Assembly: GCF_005484805.1 (NCBI RefSeq)
Contig: NZ_CP039432.1
Coordinates: 2,604,001 to 2,668,000, forward strand
Direction of reading: 5' to 3'
DNA length: 64,000 bases
Source of the DNA: Rhodococcus sp. SGAir0479
Lineage (GTDB): Bacteria > Actinomycetota > Actinomycetes > Mycobacteriales > Mycobacteriaceae
A program made the position numbers and the translations under genes. Shown in pieces: positions 63,231 to 64,000 of the stretch (position 1 is the first letter of the stretch; the number at the start of each line of letters is the position of its first letter). Below the pieces are notes generated by a model. It saw only the letters and a program-made list of their open reading frames with translations. It was not told where the DNA came from and did not search any database.

Positions 63231-63918
63231 CACCCACTCCCGTGCGGGCGAGCCGGAACCGCTCGGCGATCAGCTCCGCGATCGCGTCGTCGGCACCGAG
63301 CGGATCGGCGATCCCGTCGGCGCCCGCGTCCGCCAGTCGGGTGTGGAACAGGCCGGGCGCGAGGAGGTAGGACGCGACGAACACGCGGCGCTCCCCTGCC
63401 GCGCGCAGGCGCTGCACCACCTCCGGCACCGTCGGTGTCCCGGTCGCGATGTAGCCGACCGGGACCTCGCGGCGCACCCGCGCCGACAGCATCGCCGCCG
63501 CCCGGCGGACGTCGTGGCGCGCCCGTGGATCGGACGAGCCGGCCGCGGCGAGCACCACGGCGTCGCCCGGCCGCCGTCCGGCGGCGCGCAGCCGTCGTTC
63601 CAGGACCTGTGTCAGCACCGGATGCGGCCCCAGCGCGCGGGTCACCGTGGCCCGGCGGTGGCCGCTCTCGGCGACGCCGCGCGGCACGTCCGCGTGCACG
63701 TGGTACCCGGACGCCAGGAACGCCGGGACCAACACCACCGGCACGTCCGGGTCCCTGTCGCGCAACACCTCGGCGGGCGAGGGCCCCAGCACGTCGACGA
63801 AAGCGGTGCGCACCGGACCGACCCGCCGGCTCACCGCCTCGGCCAGCGCGGCCACGGTGTCGATGCCGGCGCGGCTACGGGTGCCGTGCGCGACCAGCAC
63901 CAGGTCGGCGCCGGTCAC
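63184..63918 (-). CDS. CbiX/SirB-like sirohydrochlorin chelatase family protein
   Basis: The 244-residue protein has two CbiX halves. LVLVAHGTRSRAG with the conserved His begins the first and PAFLASGYHVHADVP holds the second metal-binding His; the C-terminal half repeats a weaker version (FVASYLLAPGLFHTRL). These enzymes insert iron or cobalt into sirohydrochlorin for sirohaem or cobalamin. The GTG at 63918 overlaps the stop of a HemD-like gene, as in M. tuberculosis Rv0259c-Rv0260c, near nitrite reductase genes there. Confidence 0.88.
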   Translation of the reverse strand: MTGADLVLVAHGTRSRAGIDTVAALAEAVSRRVGPVRTAFVDVLGPSPAEVLRDRDPDVPVVLVPAFLASGYHVHADVPRGVAESGHRRATVTRALGPHPVLTQVLERRLRAAGRRPGDAVVLAAAGSSDPRARHDVRRAAAMLSARVRREVPVGYIATGTPTVPEVVQRLRAAGERRVFVASYLLAPGLFHTRLADAGADGIADPLGADDAIAELIAERFRLARTGVGVSGRSSAAVRRSTGH

Positions 63919-64000
63919 GACCGGCTCGCCTCGAGCAGTCGGTCGTATTCGGCCGGGTCGAGCGCCAGCCGGTACCCCCGCTTGACCACCGTCTGCACCG
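63915..64000 (-). CDS. C-terminal end of a HemD-like regulator, partial
   Basis: Only the last 28 codons lie inside the window. They read as a winged-helix end, with VVKRGYRLALDPAEYD, the pattern that ends OmpR-type DNA-binding domains. In this family an uroporphyrinogen-III synthase-like domain is fused to such a domain next to a CbiX gene. The GTGA overlap with the chelatase gene supports this. The 5' part is outside the window. Confidence 0.65.
   Translation of the reverse strand, partial: VQTVVKRGYRLALDPAEYDRLLEASRS

Overview
The window is about 70% GC, gene-dense and uninterrupted chromosomal DNA of a mycolic-acid actinobacterium, most likely Rhodococcus or a close Nocardiaceae relative. 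The signs are the gene sets (whiB7 next to uvrD2, adnA-adnB, mycoredoxin, rpf, fadE24-fadE23, R2-like ligand-binding oxidase), many GTG/TTG starts, a tmRNA tag ending RDYALAA, and gene orders that match, from memory, Mycobacterium tuberculosis blocks Rv3100c-Rv3105c, Rv3137-Rv3140, Rv3193c-Rv3204 and Rv0259c-Rv0260c. I see no insertion sequence, prophage, CRISPR array or degraded gene.

Layout. 1-2282: end of a molybdenum cofactor operon (moeA, a MoaC-MogA fusion, moaE). 2484-5722: DEAD-box helicase rhlE, then bluB and a CobW-type metallochaperone. 5910-7717: FhuF-like iron-sulfur protein, a monooxygenase-fold protein behind strong hairpins, a 42-residue hydrophobic peptide and tRNA-Ala. 7873-15248: DsbA-like and MauE-like redox pair, VIT-type transporter, MFS exporter, phosphoglucomutase, two overlapping crcB genes, a GyrI-like protein and a prolyl aminopeptidase. 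15366-22861: ssrA, secreted lipase, EamA transporter, smpB, ftsX, ftsE, a Thr/Pro-rich anchored protein, an MscS channel and prfB. 22978-33458: hisN, DUF4173 protein, a two-component system, fadE24-fadE23, an acyl-CoA synthetase, DUF488 protein and initiator tRNA. 33922-43979: a secreted Rpf, UPF0182, PPA1309 family, PDZ-Lon protease, DUF2342, YgjP-like peptidase, an orphan E1-like protein and an ABC1 kinase. 44028-57856: whiB7 with its attenuator leader, uvrD2, mrx1, nudC, a K+ channel, a DoxX-like protein, adnB, adnA, lipV and an alkyltransferase-like protein. 57905-64000: a MobA-MoeA fusion, small membrane proteins, a heptad-repeat protein, R2lox, a thioesterase, a CbiX-like chelatase and the end of a HemD-like regulator.

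Themes. Molybdenum cofactor genes lie at both ends, including two gene fusions. Trans-translation and termination genes (ssrA, smpB, prfB) surround ftsEX. DNA repair (uvrD2, adnAB, Atl) sits beside antibiotic and redox stress functions (whiB7, mrx1). The best-supported regulatory system is the whiB7 leader: an AT-rich autoregulated promoter, a 59-codon upstream reading frame, and three mutually exclusive RNA segments forming either an antiterminator or a terminator. The least understood conserved set is the orphan E1-like protein between a YgjP-like peptidase and an ABC1 kinase, with a DUF2342 protein that lacks a visible zinc motif.
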